Assembly (NCBI GenBank): GCA_016295355.1
Contig: JAEDLK010000004.1
Location: 1-64,000, forward strand
DNA: 64,000 nucleotides
Direction of reading: 5' to 3'
DNA from: Clostridiaceae bacterium
GTDB lineage: Bacteria > Bacillota > Clostridia > Oscillospirales > Acutalibacteraceae
The position numbers were made by a program, and so were the translations under genes. Each line of letters begins with the position of its first letter. Positions within the stretch are counted from its first letter, which is position 1. Under the pieces are notes generated by a model. That model saw only the letters and a list, made by a program, of their open reading frames with translations, was not told the DNA's origin and did no database searches. Of the stretch, positions 49,948 through 57,755 are shown piece by piece.

Positions 49948-50627
49948 TGACAGAGCTTGAACAGAATCTTGACTATGAATTTCATAACCGTGCGTTGTTG
50001 GAAAACGCCCTGTGTCATTCGTCGTATGCCAATGAAAAGCATGTGGCCGGCGGTTCCAATGAACGCCTGGAGTTTTTAGGCGATGCGGTGCTGTCCCTGG
50101 TGGTGGCCGATTATTTGTACGAGCATTTCACCAATCGGCCGGAGGGCGAACTGACCAAACTGCGTGCTTCCTTGGTTTGTGAAAAGACCCTATGCTGTTT
50201 TTCAAAGGAACTGAATCTGGGACGCTTTTTGAAATTCGGCAAGGGGGAGGAGGCCGGCGGTGGACGAGAGCGTCCGTCAATTTTGGCCGATGCCTTTGAG
50301 GCAGTTTTGGCGGCTATGTATTTGGACGGCGGTATGGATGTTGCCCGTCGCCATGTGTTGCGATTTGTCAGAAAAGAATTGGGACACACCGATCCGGGAG
50401 AGTTTAAGGATTATAAGACAACTCTGCAGGAAGTGGTACAGCGCAATCCCGAAGAACGGCTTTGCTATGTGCTGATTGCCGAATCCGGCCCCGACCACGA
50501 CAAATCATTTACGGTAGAGGTGCATTTGAATTCCAATGTTATCGGCACCGGTACCGGGAAAACCAAAAAGGCCGCCGAACAGATGGCGGCAATGGATGCG
50601 TTAAAATTGATGGGACTGTCGGTTTAG
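49947..50627 (+). CDS. rnc: Ribonuclease III
   Basis: Cuts double-stranded RNA, processing rRNA and some mRNAs. It is 226 residues: the RNase III domain with signature ERLEFLGDAVLSLVVADYL (about 38-56) and the second acidic cluster ILADAFEAVLAAMYLDGG, then a double-stranded RNA-binding domain (about 152-222, DYKTTLQEVVQ ... GTGKTKKAAEQMAAMDALK). ATG 49947 shares a base with the plsX stop; GAGGA lies about 9 nt upstream. Confidence 0.97.
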   Translation: MTELEQNLDYEFHNRALLENALCHSSYANEKHVAGGSNERLEFLGDAVLSLVVADYLYEHFTNRPEGELTKLRASLVCEKTLCCFSKELNLGRFLKFGKGEEAGGGRERPSILADAFEAVLAAMYLDGGMDVARRHVLRFVRKELGHTDPGEFKDYKTTLQEVVQRNPEERLCYVLIAESGPDHDKSFTVEVHLNSNVIGTGTGKTKKAAEQMAAMDALKLMGLSV

Positions 50628-50675
50628 ACAGGACTTTTCTGTTCTTGTCATGCGAAAATACGAAGAAAAGGATGA

Positions 50676-53600
50676 GTGACAAGCGTGCTGTTACGCTCGA
50701 TTCAGATTCAGGGCTTTAAGTCTTTTGCCGATAAAACTGTTTTGAAATTCGGTCAGGGCATTACGGCGGTCGTGGGTCCAAACGGCAGTGGTAAAAGCAA
50801 TATTGCCGATGCCGTGCGTTGGGTGTTGGGAGAACAGTCTACTAAAAACCTGCGTGGGCAGTCCATGGAAGATGTTATTTTCGGCGGCACGGCGACCAGA
50901 CGCCCTCACGGCTTTTGCGAGGTAACGCTGAACATTGATAACAGCGACCGTTCGCTGAACTTCGATCATGATGAAGTGTCGATAACCAGACGCTATTACC
51001 GTTCGCACGAAAGCGAGTACTTAATCAATCAGGTATCGGTTCGCCTAAAGGATATTAACGAGTTGTTTATGGACACCGGCTTGGGGCGAGACGGCTATTC
51101 CATGATCGGACAGGGAAAGATTGATAACATCATCAGTTCCCGTTCGGGCGAACGCCGTGATATTTTTGAAGAAGCCGCCGGTATTTCCAAATATCGGTAC
51201 CGTAAAACCGAGGCCGAACGCAAATTAGAGGCGGCCGAGGAAAATCTATTGCGCCTTAAGGACATTATGGCCGAATTGCAGGGGCGTGTAGAACCACTGC
51301 GTGAACAAAGCGAAAAGGCCGAGCAGTTTCTGTCGCTTGCCGAGGTTAAAAAGAATTTGGAAATCGGCCTGTGGCTGTATACGCTGGATAATTCTAAGGA
51401 GGCCTTGCGCCGCCAGGAGGATAAGATTTCGGTTGCCCAACTGCATTATCAGGAAATCAATCGGGATTTAGAGGATTTTGACACCAAGGCCGAGCAAAAC
51501 GCCAAGGATTTTTCTTTGGCAACGGGACTCATGGAAACCCGTCGGACCGAAATTGCCTCTTTGAATGAGGATATTGTGCGCAAAAAGGGTGAAATATCGG
51601 TCAAGGAAGCCGATATTGCCCATAAACAGGAATCGGTGGAGCAGTTGCTCAGCGAGCAAAAGGCTTTGCAGAGCGACGATGAAACAGCCTTAAAGGAGAT
51701 TGCCTTTAAGCAAGGCGTGGCCGACGATAAACAGGCCGTGATTACTTCGCTGAATGCTCAGTTGTTGGCTTTGGAGGCGGAACTGGCCGGGTTATTGGCG
51801 GACAGTGAGAACCTGTCCCGCACCTTAGAGGAATTGTCCCGTCGTCAAAACGGTCTGTCCGCACAATCGGCCGATTTGCGAGTGACCGTGATGTCGGCGC
51901 AATCCTCTATAGAGGAAATTAAGACCCGTTCGGGTGCTGTGGAAACGATTTTGCTTGAAAAGGTCGGTGAAAAGGATGAGCTGACAAAACAGCAAGACGA
52001 TAATACGGCGTATATTAAGCAACTGGATGAGTCTATTGCCGCCGGACAAAACAAACTGGACGGCTACAAATTGCTTGAAAAAAGCCGTCAGGACAAGCTG
52101 GATACCTTGAAGCAGACTAACGAAGCACTGTTTTTGGATTTAGAGGGTAAGAGGCGCCGAGTCCAGATTTTAAGCGAATTGGAACGGCATTACGAGGGCT
52201 TTAATCAATCGGTTAAAGAGGTTATGAACGCCGCCTCGACCGGCTTGTTGCGGGGTATCAAAGGGCCGGTTTCCAGTATTATTCGGGTGGACAAGCCGTA
52301 TTCGGTAGCCATTGAAACGGCTCTCGGCGCAACCATCCAGCAAATTGTCTGCGATACCGAGGAGAATGCCAAACGGGCGATTGAAACGCTGAAAAAGACC
52401 GAAAAGGGACGGGCAACCTTTTTACCGGTTTCCTCGATTAAGGCCAAAGAGTTTAAGGAGTCCGGCTTTGAGAGCATGGACGGCTATGTGGCTTTGGCGC
52501 CCGATTTGATCGAATGCGAGGAGCAGTATCGGGAGATTGTCCGTTATTTGTTGGGCAACACCGTGGTTTGTCAAGATTTGGATAGTGCGGTGGCGATTGC
52601 CAAAGCTTTCCGTTACCGCTTCAAAACCGTATCGCTGGACGGCCAGGTGGTTAACGCCGGCGGCTCCCTGACGGGAGGTTCCCTGATTCGTAATTCGGGT
52701 ATCTTGAGCCGTGCCGGCGATATTAAACGGTTGACGGCCGAAAGCGAGGCATTAGAGCGTAAACGCGAGGCCTCTTTGAAAGAACAGGCTCTTTGTGCCG
52801 AGGAATTGGCCAAGGTGCAGGCCGATGTAGCGGCCGTTTCCGCACAGCTTAAGACTGATAACGAGGATCGCATTCGGGCGCTTGAGGAGCATAAACGCTT
52901 GGGTTGCTTGTTAGAGGCTGCCGAGAAGAGCGTCAGCGATTTAGAGGCCGAACGTACATCCTCAAAGGATAAGATGGATGCTTTGACGGCAAGTGCCGCA
53001 CAAGCGGCGGCGGCTATGTCAGCCTTAGAGGCTGAACAAGCCGAGGTTCAAAAGCAGATGGATGAGCATACCGGCGGAAGAGATACGCTGACCCAACAGC
53101 GTCAAGTTATTACCGAAAAAATCACGGGTGTTCGCTTGCAGGTTCTTGAAAATGAAAAGGATATTGCGGCACTGATCCAATCGGCGCAATCCATTAAAGA
53201 CGCTATGGCCAACCGTGAGAGACGGTCGGAAAGTCTGGAAGGGCAGATTGCCTTGCTTCGGGACGCTACGGACGCTGATTACCGTGCTATCGAGGACCTA
53301 AAGGCGTCCTGTCAGGCGCTGACAGAGGAAATTGCCGTCAAGGAAAAGGATATCGAATCGTTGATTGAAAAGCGCAACGAGATCGAAAAGAACGGACAGC
53401 AACTGCGTACCGATGAAAAAGAACGGACACTTGAGCGTGAAAAAATCAGCGGTGAATTGGCTCGGCTTAGTGAACGCAAGGAAGTTATGATGCGTGAATA
53501 CGACGATGTCATTCGCCAGTTGTATGATGAGTATCAGTTAACACGCCGCGAGGCCGAATCTATGAATTTAACGGTCGAGGAGCCCACCAAGGCTCGTCGA

Positions 53601-54254
53601 CAGTTGGCTGAAACCAAATCCAAAATCAAGGCGCTCGGCAATGTCAATGTGGCGGCTATTGAGGAATACAAAGAGGTTTACGAACGCTACACCTTCCTGT
53701 CGGGGCAGATTGATGATGTGGAGCAGTCACGCAGTGAACTGCATAAGCTCATCAATCAGCTCACCACACAGATGCAGGAGCTGTTCACAGCCGGCTTTGC
53801 CAAGATCAATGAGCATTTTGCCGTGACCTTTACCGAATTGTTCGGCGGCGGTTCGGCTCAACTGCTGCTGAGTGATCCGGAACATGTCCTGGAAAGCGGC
53901 ATTGATATTGATGTCAAATTGCCCGGTAAGACTGTTCCCAGCTTAGAGGGCCTGTCCGGCGGTGAAAAGGCATTGATTGCCTTGTCCATCTATTTTGCGA
54001 TTATGCGGGTCAATGCACCGCCGTTCTGTTTCCTTGACGAGGTGGATACGGCACTGGATGACATCAATGTGGAACGGGTGGCCGATTATATGCGCCGTCC
54101 CGATTTCTCCACGCAGTTTATCTGTGTGACCCACCGTCGCGGCACCATGGAGGCTGCCGACATGATTTACGGTGTCACCATGCAGGAAAAGGGCGTCACC
54201 CGTCTGTTGGAGCTGAATGTGTCGGAACTGGAAAAGAATTTTAAGCAGGAATAG
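50676..54254 (+). CDS. smc: Chromosome segregation protein SMC
   Basis: Core ATPase of the condensin-like complex that organises the nucleoid. It is 1192 residues: N-terminal head with Walker A GPNGSGKSN (34-42), coiled coil (about 170-500), hinge (about 510-680, GLLRGIKGPVSSII and later VNAGGSLTGGSLI), second coiled coil (about 690-1030), and C-terminal head with LSGGEKAL (from 1093) and Walker B FLDEVDTALDD (D1121, E1122). GTG 50676 has AAAAGG 4 nt upstream; GTG 50685 would give the more usual short N-terminus, so the start is uncertain by three residues. Confidence 0.96.
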   Translation: MTSVLLRSIQIQGFKSFADKTVLKFGQGITAVVGPNGSGKSNIADAVRWVLGEQSTKNLRGQSMEDVIFGGTATRRPHGFCEVTLNIDNSDRSLNFDHDEVSITRRYYRSHESEYLINQVSVRLKDINELFMDTGLGRDGYSMIGQGKIDNIISSRSGERRDIFEEAAGISKYRYRKTEAERKLEAAEENLLRLKDIMAELQGRVEPLREQSEKAEQFLSLAEVKKNLEIGLWLYTLDNSKEALRRQEDKISVAQLHYQEINRDLEDFDTKAEQNAKDFSLATGLMETRRTEIASLNEDIVRKKGEISVKEADIAHKQESVEQLLSEQKALQSDDETALKEIAFKQGVADDKQAVITSLNAQLLALEAELAGLLADSENLSRTLEELSRRQNGLSAQSADLRVTVMSAQSSIEEIKTRSGAVETILLEKVGEKDELTKQQDDNTAYIKQLDESIAAGQNKLDGYKLLEKSRQDKLDTLKQTNEALFLDLEGKRRRVQILSELERHYEGFNQSVKEVMNAASTGLLRGIKGPVSSIIRVDKPYSVAIETALGATIQQIVCDTEENAKRAIETLKKTEKGRATFLPVSSIKAKEFKESGFESMDGYVALAPDLIECEEQYREIVRYLLGNTVVCQDLDSAVAIAKAFRYRFKTVSLDGQVVNAGGSLTGGSLIRNSGILSRAGDIKRLTAESEALERKREASLKEQALCAEELAKVQADVAAVSAQLKTDNEDRIRALEEHKRLGCLLEAAEKSVSDLEAERTSSKDKMDALTASAAQAAAAMSALEAEQAEVQKQMDEHTGGRDTLTQQRQVITEKITGVRLQVLENEKDIAALIQSAQSIKDAMANRERRSESLEGQIALLRDATDADYRAIEDLKASCQALTEEIAVKEKDIESLIEKRNEIEKNGQQLRTDEKERTLEREKISGELARLSERKEVMMREYDDVIRQLYDEYQLTRREAESMNLTVEEPTKARRQLAETKSKIKALGNVNVAAIEEYKEVYERYTFLSGQIDDVEQSRSELHKLINQLTTQMQELFTAGFAKINEHFAVTFTELFGGGSAQLLLSDPEHVLESGIDIDVKLPGKTVPSLEGLSGGEKALIALSIYFAIMRVNAPPFCFLDEVDTALDDINVERVADYMRRPDFSTQFICVTHRRGTMEAADMIYGVTMQEKGVTRLLELNVSELEKNFKQE

Positions 54255-54263
54255 GAGTAGACA

Positions 54264-55181
54264 ATGGGTCTTTTCAGCAAAATTAAACAAGGCTTGTCCG
54301 GTACACGGGCGGCTCTTATGGGGCAGATTACCTCAATATTTAATCGTTTTACAAGAATTGACGAGGAACTGTTTGAGGAATTAGAGGAACGCCTGGTTAT
54401 GTCGGATATCGGCGTGAACACGGCGGTATATATCTGCGACAGTCTGCGAAAAACGGTTAAGGAAAAGGGCATCACCGATCCTTCACAGATTAAGGATTTG
54501 ATGAAAGAACTGGTCTGCGAGATGGTTTCGGGCGATGAAACCCTGCATTTAACCACCAAACCATCGGTTATTTTGGTCATCGGCGTTAACGGCGTCGGCA
54601 AGACAACCACCATCGGAAAACTGGCCAACCAGTTGCGCAGTGAGGGGAAAAAGGTGGTTTTGGGCGCAGCGGATACCTTCCGTGCCGCCGCCATTGATCA
54701 GTTGGCTGTTTGGGCGGAGCGTGCCGGTGTCACCATGGTACAAAGCGTTGAGGGAACCGATCCGGCATCGGTGGTGTTCGATGCGTTGGCTTCGGCCAAG
54801 GCAAAGGGCGCCGATGTGGTCATTTGCGATACCGCCGGACGACTGCACAATAAGAAAAATCTAATGGACGAACTGGCCAAAATCAACCGTGTGATCGGCC
54901 GTGAATTGCCGAATGCCGACCGGGAAACGCTGTTGGTGTTGGATGCCACCACCGGTCAAAACGGTATCAACCAGGCCAAAGAGTTTTCCTCTGTAGCCCC
55001 CTTGACCGGCATTGTGCTTACCAAGTTGGATGGCACAGCCAAGGGCGGTGTGGTGTTGACCATTAAGCATGAGCTGGGCATACCCGTGAAGTATATCGGT
55101 GTGGGAGAAGGCTTGGATGATTTACAGCCGTTCTCGGCCGAGCAGTTTGCTGAGGCAGTCTTTGCGGTGGATGAACCGTAA
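54264..55181 (+). CDS. ftsY: Signal recognition particle receptor FtsY
   Basis: GTPase receptor that docks ribosome-SRP complexes at the membrane. It is 305 residues, the minimal N-G form without the acidic A domain. N-domain helices span about 1-90; the G domain has G1 GVNGVGKTT (107-115), AADTFRAAAIDQL, the DTAGR switch and TKLDGTAKGG, plus the closing GVGEGLDDLQPF. Located right after smc as in many Firmicutes. Confidence 0.96.
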   Translation: MGLFSKIKQGLSGTRAALMGQITSIFNRFTRIDEELFEELEERLVMSDIGVNTAVYICDSLRKTVKEKGITDPSQIKDLMKELVCEMVSGDETLHLTTKPSVILVIGVNGVGKTTTIGKLANQLRSEGKKVVLGAADTFRAAAIDQLAVWAERAGVTMVQSVEGTDPASVVFDALASAKAKGADVVICDTAGRLHNKKNLMDELAKINRVIGRELPNADRETLLVLDATTGQNGINQAKEFSSVAPLTGIVLTKLDGTAKGGVVLTIKHELGIPVKYIGVGEGLDDLQPFSAEQFAEAVFAVDEP

Positions 55182-55306
55182 AAAGACTTTTGTTTGATAG
55201 GCAACCGTTAGAACAGGCTTGGGTGAGGGCGTGTTGGGAATATATAATACAATCTTACGGCTGTATTAAACATTATTTTCGGCTTTTTGCCGAGGGAGAG
55301 AACACA

Positions 55307-55894
55307 ATGGATATCATCATGGCTACTCATAACCGCCATAAACTGGAGGAATTATCCCGCATTTTGCGGCCGTTGGGGCTTCGGGCGGTCGGTGAGGCCG
55401 AAACAGGCTTTCATCTGCCGGAGGTTGAGGAAACCGGTACGACCTTTGAAGAAAATGCTCTTTTAAAGGCTCGATCGGCCTGTGCGTTTACGGGCATGAC
55501 GGCGGTGGCGGATGATTCCGGCTTGTGCGTGGATGCGCTTGACGGTGCGCCGGGGCTTTATTCGGCTCGTTACGCCGGGGAAGATGCCGATACAGATGCG
55601 AATAACCGTAAGCTGTTACGGGCCTTAAAGGATGTCCCGGAAGGACAGCGCACGGCACGGTTTGTCAGCGTGGTGGCTTGCGTGTTTCCCGACGGCCGAG
55701 AATTTTGTGTGCGGGGCGAATGTGAGGGAAGCATCGCTTTTGAACCGCATGGCAACGGTGGTTTTGGATATGATCCGCTCTTTTTGTCACCCATTGGCTA
55801 TTTCGGTGAGATAAGCGCCGAGGAAAAAGACCGTGTCAGCCACCGGGGTGCGGCCTTACGCCTGTTTGCCAAGGAAATTCAAAAATATTTGTAA
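55307..55894 (+). CDS. rdgB: Non-canonical purine NTP pyrophosphatase (RdgB/HAM1)
   Basis: House-cleaning enzyme that hydrolyses dITP/XTP and similar to keep them out of DNA. It is 195 residues, opening with IIMATHNRHKLEEL and containing GTTFEENALLKARSA, the acidic ADDSGLCVDALDGAPGLYSARYAG and HGNGGFGYDPLF, then a C-terminal SHRGAALR. All catalytic segments are present. ATG 55307 is preceded by GAGGGAGAG at 9 nt; it starts a new series after ftsY with a 125-nt gap. Confidence 0.95.
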   Translation: MDIIMATHNRHKLEELSRILRPLGLRAVGEAETGFHLPEVEETGTTFEENALLKARSACAFTGMTAVADDSGLCVDALDGAPGLYSARYAGEDADTDANNRKLLRALKDVPEGQRTARFVSVVACVFPDGREFCVRGECEGSIAFEPHGNGGFGYDPLFLSPIGYFGEISAEEKDRVSHRGAALRLFAKEIQKYL

Positions 55895-55907
55895 AAGAGG
55901 AACGCTT

Positions 55908-56207
55908 GTGTTAAATAGCAGACAACGGGCTCAACTGCGTGGGTTGGCCAATTCATATGAAACCATTTTTCAAATCGGAAAAAGCGGTCTTTCCGACACG
56001 CTGAACCGACAAATTGACGACGCTTTGTATGCACGGGAACTGATTAAATGTCGGGTGCTGAACACGGCCCCGGTCAGTGTCAGAGAAGCGGCCGATACCA
56101 TCGCACAGGCCTGTGGAGCTGATGTGGTTCAGGTTATCGGATCAAAATTTATTTTATACAAAAAGAGCAACAATAAGGATATCAAGCCGATTGTGTTGGT
56201 AAAATAA
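55908..56207 (+). CDS. yhbY: YhbY-family RNA-binding protein (CRM domain)
   Basis: Small ribosome-assembly-associated RNA-binding protein, 99 residues, a single CRM domain with SRQRAQLRGLANSY, the FQIGKSGLSDTL GxxG-like loop, and KCRVLNTAPVSVREAA. GTG 55908 is chosen because AGAGG lies 7 nt upstream; the frame is open further upstream only through rdgB. Sits 1 nt before nadD. Confidence 0.9.
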   Translation: MLNSRQRAQLRGLANSYETIFQIGKSGLSDTLNRQIDDALYARELIKCRVLNTAPVSVREAADTIAQACGADVVQVIGSKFILYKKSNNKDIKPIVLVK

Positions 56208-56208
56208 G

Positions 56209-56808
56209 ATGGGTCATATTGCTTTGTTCGGCGGCACCTTTAATCCGATTCATAACGGCCATGTGGCCATGATTAAACATTTGACAACGCTGCCGTCGAT
56301 TGAAAAAATCATTGTAATGCCGACCGGCTTGCCGCCGCATAAACAGGTGTCGGTTTTGGCCAGTGATGCTGATCGGTTGGCTATGTGTCGGCTGGCTGTG
56401 GCACCGTTTTCGGGTGTAACGGTCAGCGATCTGGAAATCGCCCGTCAAGGGTTTAGTTATACGGTCGATACCTTGCATCAATTAAAACAATGCTTTAAGA
56501 ATGATACCTTTTCGGTGATCATCGGCGGGGATATGCTGTTGACTTTGAATAGCTGGTACCGTTTTAATGAATGGAAACACGAGTGCGGCTTTTTGGCCTT
56601 TGATCGTAAAGGATTGGACGACGGACGGTTGCAAAAGAAAGCGGCGGAGTTAACGGCAGACGGTGTAAGAGTTACACTGCTTAAGGTCGATTTGCCCGAC
56701 TGTGCCTCCAGTACCATTCGCGAAGCTCTGTTGTCCGGTCGATTGGCAACGGCCTATTTACCGAGAGCCGTCGAGGAGTATATAAGGGAGAAGCATTTGT
56801 ATCAATGA
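56209..56808 (+). CDS. nadD: Nicotinate-nucleotide adenylyltransferase
   Basis: Makes deamido-NAD from nicotinate mononucleotide and ATP. It is 199 residues with the N-terminal nucleotidyltransferase GGTFNPIHNGHV (7-18 region), GGDMLLTLNSWYR in the middle and the C-terminal SSTIREALLSG. Overlaps yqeK by 4 nt, the conserved Firmicute pair. Confidence 0.96.
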   Translation: MGHIALFGGTFNPIHNGHVAMIKHLTTLPSIEKIIVMPTGLPPHKQVSVLASDADRLAMCRLAVAPFSGVTVSDLEIARQGFSYTVDTLHQLKQCFKNDTFSVIIGGDMLLTLNSWYRFNEWKHECGFLAFDRKGLDDGRLQKKAAELTADGVRVTLLKVDLPDCASSTIREALLSGRLATAYLPRAVEEYIREKHLYQ

Positions 56809-57386
56809 ATCATTACGAAAAAGATAAGCGTCTTTTGAAACAGCGATTGGACGAATATCGTTATCGGCATAGCCTGGCGGTGGCCGAGCAGGCGTCGCAT
56901 TTGGCCAAGCGGTACGGTGGAGATATTGAGAAAGCATACCGTGCCGGATTGTTGCATGATATCACCAAAAATGACAGCCCAGACAGTCAGCTTGCCTGTC
57001 TCAAACGGGCAGGCGTTACGCTGACGCCGATTGAACAATGCTCCCCGAAGTTGTGGCATGCCATAACGGGGGCGCTGGTTGCGCAAAGTGATTTATCGAT
57101 AGAGGATGGGGAGATCGTTTCCGCCATTCGGTATCATACCACCGGTAAGGCCGGCATGACCCTGCTTGAAAAAATCATTTATATTGCGGATTATACATCG
57201 GCCGACCGAACCTATCCCGACGCACAGACGGTTCGGCGGTTGGTGGAAGAAGATCTTGATAAGGCTGTTTTGTATGCGTTGTCCTATACGGTGTCTCATT
57301 TATCGGCCAGACAGGTGCCGATTCATCCCGACACCATAGAGGCCTATAATGAATTGTCGGCTATTAGGACGGGAAAGGAAGGATAG
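56805..57386 (+). CDS. yqeK: YqeK-family HD-domain phosphohydrolase
   Basis: HD-domain protein, 193 residues. The HD pair is H51-D52 in AGLLHDITKND; an upstream RHSLAVAEQA gives the first His, and AIRYHTTGKAGM and IIYIADYTS add further metal ligands. Characterised family members split diadenosine tetraphosphate (Ap4A) to ADP. Lies between nadD and rsfS in the standard order; one base separates it from rsfS. Confidence 0.92.
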   Translation: MNHYEKDKRLLKQRLDEYRYRHSLAVAEQASHLAKRYGGDIEKAYRAGLLHDITKNDSPDSQLACLKRAGVTLTPIEQCSPKLWHAITGALVAQSDLSIEDGEIVSAIRYHTTGKAGMTLLEKIIYIADYTSADRTYPDAQTVRRLVEEDLDKAVLYALSYTVSHLSARQVPIHPDTIEAYNELSAIRTGKEG

Positions 57387-57387
57387 G

Positions 57388-57741
57388 ATGCAGACCGATG
57401 CACTGATTACCTGCGCCGTGCAGGCGTTGGATAATAAAAAAGCAAGCGATATTAAGGTGCTTAAAGTTGGTGATTTCACGGTATTGGCCGATAGTTTTTT
57501 GTTGGCAACCGCTACCTCTTTTCCGCATTTGCATGCTTTAGAGGAAGAAGTGACGCAGCGGTTGTCGGATGCCGGTTTGCAGCCACAGCACATCGAGGGG
57601 CGGTCGACCGGTTGGTTACTGCTTGACTATGGCAGTGTTATTATTCATTTGTTTACAAAAGAGGCTCGGGCGTTTTATGCACTGGACACCATGTGGGGCG
57701 ATGCACCGTCCGTTGACCTTTCAACGATCATCAAGTCTTAA
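57388..57741 (+). CDS. rsfS: Ribosome silencing factor RsfS
   Basis: Binds protein uL14 and blocks 50S/30S joining when nutrients are short. It is 117 residues with DIKVLKVGDFTVLADSFLLAT near the N-terminus and the GWLLLDYGSVIIHLFTKEAR core. ATG 57388 has AAGGAAGGA upstream; a longer frame begins inside yqeK. Followed by leuS 14 nt later. Confidence 0.95.
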   Translation: MQTDALITCAVQALDNKKASDIKVLKVGDFTVLADSFLLATATSFPHLHALEEEVTQRLSDAGLQPQHIEGRSTGWLLLDYGSVIIHLFTKEARAFYALDTMWGDAPSVDLSTIIKS

Positions 57742-57755
57742 GGAGAATGAGTAAG

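Noticed and set aside
57742..57755. T-box leader expected before leuS
   Set aside because: Only 14 nt separate rsfS and leuS and no T-box consensus was seen upstream.
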